Below are positions 22,681 through 35,460 of a stretch of 64,000 nt of DNA, piece after piece. This DNA is from Numida meleagris. Taxonomy: Eukaryota > Chordata > Aves > Galliformes > Numididae. The DNA is taken from positions 17,439,467 to 17,503,466 of the forward strand of contig NC_034409.1 of the NCBI RefSeq assembly GCF_002078875.1. The letters are read 5' to 3'. Position 1 is the stretch's first letter. Each line of letters starts with the position of its first letter. The notes beneath the pieces were generated by a model. That model made no database searches. It saw only the letters and a program-made list of their open reading frames with translations, and was not told the origin of the DNA. A program made the position numbers and the translations under genes.

Positions 22681-25600
22681 TTAAAATAAGGTATTAGAAG
22701 ATGATATCTTTTTCTCTAAACACAGAATTACTTTACACTGAGAGGAACAGTTGTATGAATTTATTAATGGCAAGGACTTGCCAAAATCTCCATACTAAAA
22801 TAATTTGCCACTCACACTACTGTGTTGAAAGAAACCTGGAATCATTTATTTGGGAGAATTTGAAACAGACTGTCTATAGCTAATTCCTTGAAACTATGTA
22901 TTAAATTTCATTTTCACATTACTGAATGATTGTGTGTATGAGGCTCATGACTCTAAGTATTCCATATCATTTGCTACTGAGAGAACTGATGTATGTTTAC
23001 TTAGCTAAATTCTCATCTGTGAGAAGTGATTTTTGATGCTAAGTAATATAAAAATAATAATGTTTTAAAATTATATTAGTTTTTACCTCTCAAAACAATA
23101 CCAAACAAATGATACAGTGTGACATAGAATTCATTTTCATCCAGAGATCTTATTTTATTAAAATTAACTTGATTTTATCTGCATTTTTAAGGAAGCATAT
23201 AACACAAATGAAATGAATTATTCTCTCACTCAAAAGAGAGGCAATGTCCAAATCATAATGGCAGATGCAATCTCTTTAGCAGGCTATTAAGCAACAATAG
23301 CTGTTATTAGTCTCATCTGTCTTATCTGTATGAAAGCATAGTAGGATAATTAAGTTTCAGTTTCTAGACTATGCAGCAATTCTAGAAATGAAGAAGTACA
23401 ATCCTGAGCTCAACATTCTGCTGCGATTAAGCCTATTGTGATAGCAGCTGCACTAGAGACTGTATCCTCCTTTTATTTTTGCTTTGGCCAACACTTGTTT
23501 ATGTGGATTAGGTTTTGAAATGGAAATTGCTCATAGCTGGATCTCTGTTCACTTTTATCAAAACCACTTAAATTTGAGAATGCTGGATAAAAAACAATGA
23601 GAATTTGTAATTAAGCACATTTTTTTTCCAAAATACATTTATTAAACAAAAGTGAAAATGTTACTCAGAACATACTCAAGCTGATTTTTGTGTAGTTTTT
23701 TAATTCAGAATGTAATGTCAGTTCAAAAAGTGAGAATTATAGATAGACTCTAAATTCTCAAGCATCCTCCTGCTTCAGTTAGTGCAGTTAGAGCATATGC
23801 TTGACAATGACTTTTCTTAATCTACCAATCTCTACATATATTTCTATTTGAAAAGTTTTGTACACATTCTGAGTAAACTGAAAACGTTTCAGAGTAGATT
23901 TTCATTTTCTTACCAACTTTTCTTTTTTTTTTTTTTTTTGTTTACCTTTCTTCTAATGTAGTATGGACCAATAACACAATGAAACATGTAGCTTTTTCAG
24001 AGCCTAAGGAAATCAGATAAAACGATATGTGAAGAAACATCCAAATCTTCAAGAAATTTCAGCAGACTAAGAAGGACATCATCATTCATCAAGATGTTTA
24101 ACTAACATGTATAATCAGAAAATTCAAACTAAAATTCTTCATTTGATTAGTTCTTATATTTATTGTTTAGAAGTACTTATGTATAACACCACCTGGAAGG
24201 AATGGACATAACTTTTGAAATTGCCTATCAGTGTGTTGCTCTCAGCCAATTTTAATCAAAGTTTTTAAAGCTGATCAAAACCAGGGTTATGTGGAGGATG
24301 ATGGTTCAAATATATATGGTATTCTAAAAGAGTGAGTTAAGAAAGAAATTCACTAAGAAACTAAAGGCTTGGTTTAGCACGGGGAATTTATTAACATGCT
24401 GGGAACAGGGATAAAAAATTCTTCCATATTTCTGAGTAAAACACATGTATTTTGTGTTAAGGATAATACTCTGTGCAGAATAGAAAGGCTGTATACATTT
24501 TAAAAAGAGCAGCTTAATGGCTATGCTTTGAAATTGGAGAGGGAACACCATTTCCCTAAATGTGATTTGGATGAGGTAACAAAAGGCAAATTTCTCAAGG
24601 CATTTGACATGCAAAAATATAAATTAAGTCCTTTTATATGAACTGCTTTTACTTATCAGACAGTGGATGTCCTCATCTATGCCCTCAACAAGGGAGGAAA
24701 TATGTCAGAGAAAGACTGAGTACTTAGCAAAAAAAAAAAAGACATTACTACAGATTTGCAAGTTCTGACTCCCATTTCTGACTCAAAACATTCAGAATGG
24801 AGTACTTCACCTCATGGAAGCCCTATACTGAGATGAGAAAGACAAGTACTTGTCAAATAGAAGTGCTCCCACTCAAAGCCATATATATGAGACAGATGAA
24901 AAAATTTCGTCCAGACTTTCTTTGTTAATTTTGGAGAGCTTATCCAACATTAAAGGAAAGAAGGAATCCAACATTAATTTAGTGGCTTTGTGGACTAATT
25001 GTGAGTTTATCCTGCAATCAAATTTTTTTCCATCAAATTAAGTTCATTAATGAATATAAAATATTCTCAGTAGAAAAATATTATTTCCCTAATTCAGAAA
25101 ACTGTATAAGCAAAACCTTCAATATAAAAAGTCTAAAATAATTTGAAATAGGTATTTCAGACATAAATCAATAATACTGTTTAATTATTACATTGAATAT
25201 ACCTTCAAAACATTTTTGTGAGCAAAATTATGTTGTGAAGTCTAGGAAAAATAAAGAGATAAGTATCCAAATAAAAGTAAAACATTAGTGGTATTGATAA
25301 ATAGCAGCAAAAGTGCATTTCTGAAGCAGGATTATTGTGAGTCTACATGTGCTGGTATTTTTTTCCGACATTTCTCCATGTGACCACTCTATTATTTTTC
25401 TAGATTATTTCTGTTCTAAAAATGTTACTAGGACTACGTTCTTTCAAAAGCCTTTTCTTAGATTATATTTAGTTCCTGGATTATTTTCCTCCTTAGTGCC
25501 CTTTGTCTGTGTCCCTTGGCCAGACTCTAATTTACGCTTTATTTTTCTCCTTTTTCCACAAAATTCCTTTCCTGTTTTTCATTCCTAAGCCTATCACCTA

Positions 25601-28600
25601 ATCTCTTTGCTCCTTCTTTTCATCCTGGTTATTTATTCATTCAGTCCCAGTTCTGTCTCACACTAAGTCTTGTCACATTGATACTGGCTCACCATTTTGT
25701 GTTTTCCTTTCCCTCCATTTTCGAGCTTTTTTCTCAGTTCCACTGTACTCGCAAGCAAAACCTCATCTTACTGGTCCCCAACTTCTGTATGCATTTGTAA
25801 AGATCATATAGCTTTGCTCAGCCAGACTTCCCACTGCTCGCCTTTTGATAGTTTCAGGATACATTTTTTTGTTCCTAGGCTACTTTTCTCTGCTATCCAA
25901 CAAGAATCACATCTCTTTCTCAGTTGGGTTGCTCCCTCCTCAGCGTTGTTTGGACGCAGCAGATATATATGCCACGGCAAACATGGAAAACAAAGATCTT
26001 CCCATTTCAGTTTCAGAACTGAGATATAGGGAGAGGTAAGAACAAGAACAAACTTAGTATACAAAGATGCTGTGATAGAAGGTGAATGGGCTTATTTTCT
26101 ATCTTATTTCTACATGTACGTACCTGCTTCAGTTGGGTTGAGGAGTTTGGAATGCTTGGGCATGCTTAGAGAAGATGTGTGAGAATTGCTAGCTATCATC
26201 CCTAGCAAATTTGAATTTCCTGCTACATAAGGACGTGCCCTGATATAAAGACATTCAAACAAACTTTCAGCAGCATGTGAACTTTTCTGTCTGAGGAAAA
26301 GAAGACATTTCTGTCTTCAACTTAGAAGCAGCTGAGCTGTTGTCAGAGAAATTCAGACTAGTCAAGTAATTCATTTTGAAGAAACAAGAATTGCTTGATT
26401 AAGTCGCATAGCAAATGGTGTTTGTATTGTTCCTACAATAACTTATTACAGAAAATATTGGTGTTTATGAATATTGTCTCCATCACTCTAGGGGCTGAAA
26501 AGGTACATAGCATGTACTATAACTGTATTAGCTAATGATCACCTGGCAGTGAAAAAGTGGTCACTCCCTCAGACATTAATTCTGTGGCTAGTGATATAGC
26601 AGGTTGCTGGAATTACACATTATTGATTTCACTCACATCTAATATTTAAGTCTGAGGAAAGATGAAAACCACTATCTCACCTGTAATACATGAACCATCT
26701 GCTCCCACAAATGTTTTTAACAATGTACTAATTCTGTAGGCTCCTAAATCTTAGCTATGAAAAGAAAGCACTGTGTTCAGTTTCATTTAGAAATACATAA
26801 GAAAATAAAGCAGCATCGATTATCATGCATGTATTTTTAGTACTGAGAGAGTTTTTCAGCTAATCATGCAAATTGTATTAAAATTAATTTACTTCAGGCC
26901 AGTAGTCAGTGTTTCTAGATTTATAATTCAGTAGGTAATATGTTCAAAAATGAAATTAAGAATTCTTGCTTGAGGACATCAGCACAAAGCAGCAGTAAGT
27001 AAAAGATCCCTGGGACAACCAGCACCATGTATCAGTGATTGCACGTGCCTAAAGAACAAGGTATTTTCTAGCTCACATTCAAAGAAATCGGATTTTTTTT
27101 TTTTTTGTTCCAGACATCACTTGGAGAGTTCTATGTAAATTGGCTTCAGTGATAGAATAAGAGATTATTTCAACTCAGCTGGCTTTCTAAAAACTACTTT
27201 GAAAACTGAGCTTATGTCATGTCATAATTTATGTTTTTTAAGACGATGGGATTCTTTTAAAGCTCAGATTTTGTCTGCTGGAGCTTTAGAAATGGTTCAC
27301 AGTGTGTTCAACTACACAGGGAACTGTCAGCTCACACTGAATACAGAATCTTGTATAAACTGATTAGAGTTGTACTAGAGCTTGTAGTAAAGGTCTAAAT
27401 GTATCTTCACATCTGGACTGCTGTTTTTTAAACTACATCTTATTTTATCTTATTCTTTTGTTTATTTCAGTTTTATTCAACAAATTGTTATACACACTTC
27501 TTTGTATATAGCACTGGTAAAACGGGAAAAAATCTCTTTTTCTTATTCTAAATGTCAGTGAGAGACAAAAAGAAAGAAAGAAAAAAAAAGAACAAGTCAA
27601 GAACTTTTATGTGTGATAGATCTGGGACCTGATTGTCTTCTTGTTTAAGCTCCTGACAGACTGGCCAATAAAATGAATTGCAATGTTAGAAGTAATTTCC
27701 ATAGGCAGAGACATTTTGAAGTGGTGGACTCCTTTGGTTCAGGAGGAACGAACAAACTGTCCAGTTTAAAGTACCCAGAGCTTACTCATTACTTACCTGC
27801 TCACATACCTTTTTATTCTTGGTTCTGGGCACAGACAGGAAAAGACATAAGAGGAAAGACATGGCAACCCCTCTGAATGGAAATTCTGCAGGCTGAGAGT
27901 AACTGCTATTATGTTCATTCTCACCACAAAACTGAAATAAGGCTTCTATCAAAACAAAACAAACCAGCCACATAACGTTCCCGAAATAGGAAGCAAACTG
28001 TACTAGCTAGTGGATGGCTATATTGACTGTATCTGTACAGATGGTGTTAGCAAGAAGGAATCAAAACCAGAGACCTTTAGCATTAAAACTGTTACATTTT
28101 AACACCTGGTGTAAAGGAGTAATTGCTCTAGTCTGAGCTGGAAGTTATAATTGCTAAGATCATCTCTTAGGTATAATCATATTCACAATGCCTGTATATT
28201 GCATAAATGCTTCACTAATTTAACACTCCAGTACCTTGATAGTGTGTGTGCCTATGGAATATCTAGGAAACAGGTAATTTGTAATATTCACAATGATTTA
28301 GCTGATTCTTGTCAATCAGTTAATAGCAGGATGAAGCATTTTCAGCTTGTTAAAAATTTGTTCTCCAGTGAAATTTTAAATCTGGCACTGTGCATCTTTT
28401 GAAACTTGTGTTGTTACATGAACTTCTGGTCTTTAGGGAAACATCTACCAGAATTAAATAATAGTTTTTAAGCAGTTTAATATTGTATTTATTAAAATAA
28501 AACTTTTAATAGTTAATTTTTTTCAAAAATGATATTATTTATTTGGGAAGCCTCCGTATATCTGCACGTACTTCATTTTACTTTATGTTGTAGGTACCAC

Positions 28601-29889
28601 AGAGTAGTAGTGACGTTGCAAAGTCAATTCAAAATTTTGTACTGTGCTTGTTTTTAAAATATCATTAAATATTTTTCAAATTTTTCAGTCTGATTGTGAG
28701 ATTACTACGGTTTTCACAAAGGACAGCAGCTGAACACCCTTCACTAGAAGAAGCAGCGATTTCTTCAGCTAATCTTTTATCTCCTATTTGAAAGGTCCTG
28801 AATTAGTCAGCATTATAGAAGCATGTCTCCTCTTAATATTGCTGCTTGAGAGCTTTATTTAGAATTATGCTGAATTTAGTGGAAACAAAAATGGATAACA
28901 ACTATTAAAGTCAAATTCTGTGGTTCCAGTGTCTCAATTTTGACTCGCAGAACTTCATCAGAATGGGCAAGGAATACTGTCAAACAATTGTGCACTTCAG
29001 TGTAGGACAGAAGACCTAAAGTCTCAGAGAAGCAGTAGAAGAACTAAATAGGTCATGGACAATATGGTTTATGGACAAATGAATTCTTCACTTTCTTTGG
29101 TAAATCTTAGGTGAACCTTGGAGATAATCACAAAAGCTAACTACTTCCTACTAGCATTGTTGCTATGCTCTCTATACTAAAATAGTTGAAAGAAACTGCA
29201 GAACAAAATTGAAAGAAATATCTTAATTTTGTTTACATGTTTTTTAATGTGTAAGATTTCTTTTCTTACACTTTATTAGTTTCGTAACTTCTCACTATAC
29301 TTTTTCCAGTATGTCAGTGTCAGAGAGAGAGTCGGAATGCTGCAGAGATGAGGACTGCATTAAGCTTTTCCAGTTGTAGTATGTTACTGCTTGTCATCCT
29401 CAGGATTTTAAAGTTTTAATACCCAGGATGGATTTCCCCATTCCGTAAGCACTCTTTACAGTATTGTTCCTACATATGTTATTTCTTTTGCCTATAATAA
29501 AGTAAACTGTTGCATCCCTTACCTACTGGTGCACACCAATTGCTTACCAACAGCTTTTTATTTGCTTCATTTGCCACAACTGTAGTTGCTGTGCTATCCA
29601 CGAATTTTTCACTAATATAGTTTTACTGAGGTTGCAAATAAAGCCAAATTTCACCCTCTCTGGTACAGTACTAGAAAAACATGTATTTATTGAAAGCTCC
29701 TGAAATGTTGTTGCATTTTAGAACTTACTTGTTAGAAGATTTTGGTCAGTATAATATTAAAGTTGGTGTTTGCAATTTCTTGGTAAATCAGCATATTTAG
29801 TTTGAAGCTGAATGACCTACAGGCATAAACCAAGATCATCAGCATTATCCTTATCAGTCCAATGATAGCTTTTCCTGATCAGCTTACAA
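22681..29889. other. Long AT-rich non-coding stretch
   Basis: No gene or clear transposon in about 7 kb. It holds a T-run at 23923-23939, an A/AAAG-rich tract at about 27568-27591 and a pyrimidine-rich segment at 25340-25960. The scattered small open frames have no recognisable domain. Confidence 0.65.
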
Positions 29890-30255
29890 GCAAGTTCAAA
29901 AGTATGCCTTTCCTATAAGCTCGTGCTGATTGCCATTAATTATATTATCCTCTTTTAATAGGTTATTCATCAAATCCCATATCTCTTGTTCCATAATTTG
30001 CCTGGGATCAATGTCAGGATGACAGGCCTATAATTAGTTGTCCCATTTATACTTTTAAAATATTGGCATAACATTAGCTTCATTGCAGCCTTTGGAAATG
30101 CTCCAGTGCTCCAAGACTTATAGAAAATCATCACTAATGATCAAGAGATCTCCTCATCTGACTCTTTACAGCTCTTGGAGGCAAAATTATCTGGACCTGC
30201 TGATTTAACATATATCATACTGTTATTTAGCAACCTTGTTATTTCCCATTACAAT
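29890..30255 (-). mobile_element. Ancient CR1/L3-like LINE, reverse transcriptase scrap
   Basis: Translated on the minus strand in shifting frames, this gives the fingers region of a CR1-type reverse transcriptase in the right order. First an EANVMPIF-like segment (compare [10 protein letters not shown]), then an ACHP/DPRQIMEQEIWDL segment in place of [14 protein letters not shown], then NGNQHELIGKAYF where QHGFxxGKSC is expected. The nucleotide landmark GACAGGCCTATAATTA (30021-30036) corresponds to GACAGGCCTGTAGTTCCC in the intact CR1 at about 36449. Many stops; far older than the other CR1 copies. Confidence 0.65.
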
Positions 30256-30859
30256 GAAAAGCCCTTTATAATTTAAATCTTATGCAGCTACAGTGCCTAG
30301 CTTTTTCACAAGATCACAGAAATACATATTCTCTCATTTTTAATGCTATAATTCAAAATTCTGTCTTCTCCTCTGCTTTCTAGAACTCTTTCCTTCTATT
30401 ATTTTGCTTCTCCTCATCTTTCTATCTTTCCTTATTCTAGTTTCTGATTTATCTGAATTTCCATATATTTAATTTTTCATCTGTATCTTTTACACTTACT
30501 GAAACACTCTTGCTTTATATACATATACTGAATCTAGGCTTGTAGGCTTTGGGGAGTTTAGCTAAGGTTTTGAAAATAATCCTGTGGCTCTGACTTTATT
30601 TTCAAAACCTTGATTAAGTGACAAATCTACTGTGTGCTTCAAAAGACAGCTTACCTCGGTAAAGGGAATACACAGTATTTGCGAAATTTGCTTCTTTTTA
30701 GTACCTCTAAACAAATAAGTAAAATGGATCATGTCCTGCGTTCTGCAAGATATTATCTAGTATCTTATTTACAAAAGGTGAATAGAACACTCAAAAGAAT
30801 AATTAACCGTTACCTGCAGACTGTATTAGAACGTGATGACTGAATCTGAGATATTAAAA
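30256..30859. other. Non-coding stretch between LINE scrap and LTR
   Basis: T-rich to 30500, then ordinary AT-rich DNA. It may include more of the same ancient LINE on its left side but I cannot show it. No gene. Confidence 0.5.
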
Positions 30860-31258
30860 TGTAGTCACAACTTCCTATACTGTTGTTTATCAGGCGAATA
30901 ACGAAGCACTTGGGTTGTAACGCGGAAGGCCCTTCCCCAGTTCTCTTGCTATTGGTTGGCCTACAGGAGAGGCTGTACTTCTTTGTTTTCATAACAAGGT
31001 GTATAACCACCCTGTATATGGCTTTTCGGAAGTGAGTGGACGGAGCGGGATATTCAATGTGATTGGCCAGGAGCCCGCGTGAGCTTCTGGAACAGTCTAG
31101 CAAAAGATAAGAAATACTATGTAGTTCTGTAACTTTTACCAATAAACGCCATTTTGCTGTACATCATATTGGTGCCTGTACGCAGCATTTGGCCCGGACC
31201 AGAGTTTGGTCTCAGCACACGAGGACAAAATATAGGGGGTTGCCTGCGTTCGGCTACA
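30860..31258 (+). mobile_element. Solo LTR, alpharetrovirus-like (ALV/EAV-type)
   Basis: A 399-bp solo LTR with TGTAG at the left end and the inverse CTACA at the right end. Inverted CCAAT boxes (ATTGG) lie at 30951-30955 and 31062-31066. The signal AATAAA at 31141-31146 is directly followed by CGCCATTTT and then CATATTGGTG, the layout of the avian leukosis LTR, where the polyadenylation signal overlaps the start of R. By that comparison U3 is 30860-31147, R about 31148-31168 and U5 about 31169-31258. No gag, pol or env lies on either side, so the provirus was lost by LTR-LTR recombination. The flanking 6-mers TTAAAA and TTATAC match at 4 of 6 positions, so a target duplication is only suggestive. 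Confidence 0.85.
31141..31146 (+). promoter_or_regulatory. LTR polyadenylation signal AATAAA
   Basis: Canonical AATAAA immediately before the probable start of R, as in alpharetroviral LTRs, where cleavage occurs at the end of the short R region. Confidence 0.8.
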
Positions 31259-31700
31259 TTATACTTGTTTTCTTTGGCCAGTTATAGTTTTATTAAAGGA
31301 AGTTAGAGACTGTTGTTTTATAAAAGACAGTGTTAGACATGTTGGGTTTTATATTCTTTACTCACTAATTGAACTTAAAAAAGAACGATAACCAAACCAT
31401 TTTGCAGTTGTAGAAACTTCTGAGTTATCAAACAAGCAGCTGGAAGGTCTTAAAAGGAGCAGAAGAAAAGGAAGAGTAGTTTCTGGTGAAGTCAATGGAT
31501 GACATAAATATTGGCTGCCATAAAGGCTACTCAGCAACCACAGTCACTTGGCTTTTAAGACAGGTAAGTACAAAACCAAGCAAATAAATGACATAGGAAG
31601 GCACAAATACCTTAGGAAAATGAATAACCAGAAAGTACATTGAACTTTCTGTGGCAGGCAATAGCTTCAAACTATTGAGCCTTGATAAGCAAGAGACTAT
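31259..31700. other. Non-coding stretch
   Basis: Ordinary AT-rich DNA right of the solo LTR. No retroviral internal sequence, gene or repeat recognised. Confidence 0.6.
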
Positions 31701-32200
31701 TGAGAAGGGAGAGGGAGATTATATTACTGCAGTACATTACATTAGTGAGGTCATTACCTGAACACTGACTGTGTGAAGCTCTTTAGAGCAAAGATGACAG
31801 ATTGGAACAGCTTCAGAAAAGAGTTATGAAAGTATTCAAGGTCTCGACAGTGTGTTTTAACAAAGACATGCTTTTTGGTTTATACATGAGAAGTTTAAGA
31901 GGTGACTTCACCATAAATGGAACACAATGAAAACTAAAATGCAACTATTTAGTGATCTAATGAAACGTTTGAACAATGTATCAAAGGCCACAGCAGGTTC
32001 TGCCATATCTGATGTCATTCACTCAAGAGAACGTGAGTTTTGGAAAGAGATAGTATAGCTCAGATGAAATTAATGAATTCATCAGGAAGAAGGAGATGAA
32101 ACTACATCCTGTATACTATGGAAAATACTAGGTCAGCTGATCATACTGATTTCTTCATGCTTTAATATCTGTGAATCTGCTGAAGGATTAATCGGAAGCA
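31701..32200 (+). mobile_element. Probable ancient CR1-like LINE remnant
   Basis: The segment about 31780-31920 translates in plus frames to pieces such as DRLEQLQKRVMKVFK and then MRSLRGDFT. These sit in the order and spacing of the CR1/L2 ORF2 C-terminal landmarks ([12 protein letters not shown], then KRRLRGDLI). The rest is too decayed to align by eye. Boundaries are approximate. Confidence 0.4.
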
Positions 32201-33354
32201 TACACCAAGAGGAGAGTATTGAAAGCTTAACAGTTTAGAAAAGAGAAGTGGTAACAAAAAAAAAATACTTTCATAGAGATGAATTAGATCCTGGACCATT
32301 GCTATCAATGAGAATAGTATTGCTGGATTCAGTGAAACACTGTCAATACCCCTATGAAAGCAGTTACTTGGGAAAATGAGAAGAGGAGGGAAACTGTGTG
32401 GAATAAAGCATAAACTGAGTCATAGGTAAAATTAGAAAAAAGTGCTGGATTCTGTTCAGTTTATTAAAACTAGGTGTTGCACTTCTCCTTTCTTCTGTTG
32501 CAAATTTGTTTATGTCGTCCGTAGTCTATGCAACTTAATGAGAAATATTGCCTAAGTTGGATATTGGATGTTCATGCTGACAAGATAATGTCACAATCAA
32601 TACCATGGAGCTCTGCTTCAAGGGTTCACTTCCAAAGAGCATGTTAACGTCTGGAAATTTTCCGCAGTTACAGTGAGCCAAGATCTAAAATTTCCACAGT
32701 AAGAGATTTAACTCTAAAAACATTCAGGCTGGATTTTTTTTTTCTTTTTTAAAGAGAGTCATATCTTTCTTTTTTAAAAACATTTTTTACTACACTTCTA
32801 CTGCTCTACAGAAAAGTAAACAGTTTTTAGTTTTCCTCATGTACTGCAAAAACTGGAAGTAAATAGTACTAACAGGCAATAACAGCTTTGCCATTTTACT
32901 AATAATTAACAATTTCAATTCCAATTTAATGGAAAGAGAAATTTTCTAGGTGGAAAATATATTTAAATGTATACATTTTCTAATGCAAAAGGACATTAAT
33001 TCTAGAACTGTGATTCAGTAAATCTCTGTTAAATGAATAACTCTGAGCATGTGAATAGTCTGCTCTCTGTCCCAGAAAACAGTTGTTTTGAAGGTACACT
33101 GATGAACTGCTCTCAGCATATGGAGGATGTGAGAGGAATAATGTATCCCAAGATTTTAGGAGAAGAGTTAAAATGATCTAGATGTACCAGTGTACAAAGA
33201 TCAGAAAAGATCAGCCTTAAGTTTCACTCTACTAACTGCCTTGAAAAATCTCTTACATGGACATTTTACCTTATGATTCTCTATAAGACTGATCAAAGCT
33301 ATCTTTCTTGTCTTCTCAACTACCAGAAGTGTGGTAGCTCTAAGGAAGTCATTA
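32201..33354. other. Non-coding stretch
   Basis: AT-rich, no gene or transposon recognised. A T-rich patch lies at about 32737-32790. Confidence 0.6.
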
Positions 33355-33818
33355 GAAAGTGGAGCTGCTGGAGCAGGTCCAAAGGAGACCACAAAGATGA
33401 TCAGAGTTCTGGCACATCTCTCCTATGAAGACAGGCTGAGGTAGTTGGACATCTTCAACTTGGAGAAGAGAAGGCTCTGGGGAGACTTCATTGTGACATT
33501 TGAATACTTCAAGAGAGCTTATAAGGAGGCGGGAGACCATCTTTTTATATGGGATGATAATGATAGAACAAGGGAGAATGATTTTAAACTAAAAGAGGGA
33601 AGATTTAGATTAGATATTAGGAGTAAAGTATTTACTCTGATGATGGTAAGGCACTGGAACACGTTGCACCGAAAAGCTGTGGATGCCCCATCCCTGGAGG
33701 CACTCAAGTCAACATCATCTGGTGGGTGGCAGCACTGCCCACAGCAGGGGGTTGGGACTGGGTGGGCTTTAACGTCCCTTCCAACCAAAGTCATTTTATG
33801 ATTCTACAATTCTATGAC
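33355..33818 (+). mobile_element. CR1 LINE, 3' end
   Basis: A plus-strand CR1 tail. An 85-codon ORF2 C-terminal frame from 33445 shows FNLEKRRLWGDFIVTFEYF, then YKEAGDHLF, then [15 protein letters not shown] and PSLEALKS. The 3' UTR follows (CAGCAGGGGGTTGGGACTGG), ending in TTTATGATTCTACAATTCTATGAC. The upstream part (33355-33444) still reads MIRVLAHLSYE-like residues. Moderately diverged. Confidence 0.88.
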
Positions 33819-35103
33819 AAAATCATTTTGAGAAAATGAAAATCAGAATTAAAAAAGAAAGATTTTTTTATGCATTGTATATGTATATCGATTTTTTGTT
33901 TATTCACATGTTCTAGCAACATCACTAGAAATAATTTGGGGAGTAACTTTGTGATCACATGTAGCACTGATCGGGCAAAATACTGTACAATAATCATTAA
34001 AGAAATTGTATTAAATAGAATCTGAATTAAAGCCCTTAGCAAACTTTGAGTGGTTTGGAAATAGTAATTACGAACAGTTGCTCTGAATGGTGGAATTAAA
34101 ATGTATTTTCAACAACTACAGATTTGAACAACCAATGTTTGATAAATATTTTTTAATACTATTTCCCTAGCTCTCAGTCATATACACAGCTCTGCAGTCA
34201 ACTGCAGCACAGACACAGTTCCTTAGTAACTGCAGGGTAGAGGATACTCATCTAAGTAGTCCCAGATCTGCATTAAATTAATGATGTGGGGGGACATGTC
34301 TACTCTGTTTTATAAATCTGCACTCCTTAGTTTTGTCTGTGATAAGGAAATGTCAGTTTTCTTTTCATTGATTTTTCCAATAGCTGTTCTATAGTCAACA
34401 TTTAGTTCTAAATTCTGTAGTTGGGATTTGGGAAATTAGTGATACTAATCAAGTGCTGAATCACTGCTAATCAAGTAGTGATACTACCTTAAGAGCTTGA
34501 AGTCATTGCCAGCATCTATTTTTTTTTTTTTTACATATTGTATATGAAAGATCAATGTAGTAATCAAGCTTTGCTTCATTAAGATAAAGAAAAATAAGAT
34601 AAAATGGGTGATATTTACAAGAAGCTATGGAACAGAATTTATTCTTCAGTTAAGGAGAATTCTTATCTAATAAAAATTTCAAAGCCCAAAAACAAAAGGT
34701 TTTTTTTTGCTGAACAAATCGCACAATATTTTCTCTTCTTCTTAAAAGCACAGAGAACATGGATGATCAGATTTTGTAACTCTATTCCTGCTCAGTGGAG
34801 TTCTTTATACTATTTCACAATTAGAGAAAGCCAGTAAGAAAGAGACACATGTTCTGTGGTTCCTAAGCCTAGCTAGCAAGGGAGAAACATCAGAAAAGGA
34901 GACAAACAGAAGAAGATAATAGTGTGAAGTGGAATTTTGATTTTCCGTACTGGAAGATGGAGAAGACAGAAAGCTATTTATAGCTGAATACCTGATACAA
35001 CTCAAGGAGGAGAAATTTCCCCAAACCTGCAATTAAAAATGGTGACAGACATTAGAAATATCCCATCCCCTCTCCCGCAACCTTGCCTGGCCATCCTAGG
35101 GGC
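33819..35103. other. AT-rich non-coding stretch
   Basis: No gene. Interleaved short direct repeats (AGTGATACTA and CTAATCAAGT, each twice) occur at about 34437-34486. A T-run lies at about 34520-34532. Confidence 0.6.
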
Positions 35104-35460
35104 ACAGAACCATAGCATTAGCTAGGTTGGAAAAGACCTACAAGATCATCCACTCCAACCATCCACCTACCACCAATAACACCACTAAACCATGTCTCTC
35201 AACGCCACATCTAAAAGTTTCTTGAACACTTCCAGGGATGGTGACTCAACCACCTCCCTGGGCAGCCCATTCCAGCACCTGACCACTCTTTCAGAAAAGT
35301 AGTATTTCCTAATGTCCAGCCTAAATCTCCCCTGGTGCAACTTGAGGCCATTCCCCCTTGTCCTGTCACTAGTTACAAGAGAGAAGAGGCTGACCCCCAG
35401 CTCACTACAACCTCCCTTCAGGTAGTTATAGAGAGTGATAAGGTCCCCCCTGAACCTCCT

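Noticed and set aside
25697..26029. 110-codon open frame in the pyrimidine-rich segment
   Set aside because: Ser/Phe/Leu-rich, as expected from C/T-rich DNA. A second overlapping frame is also open, so coding is unlikely.
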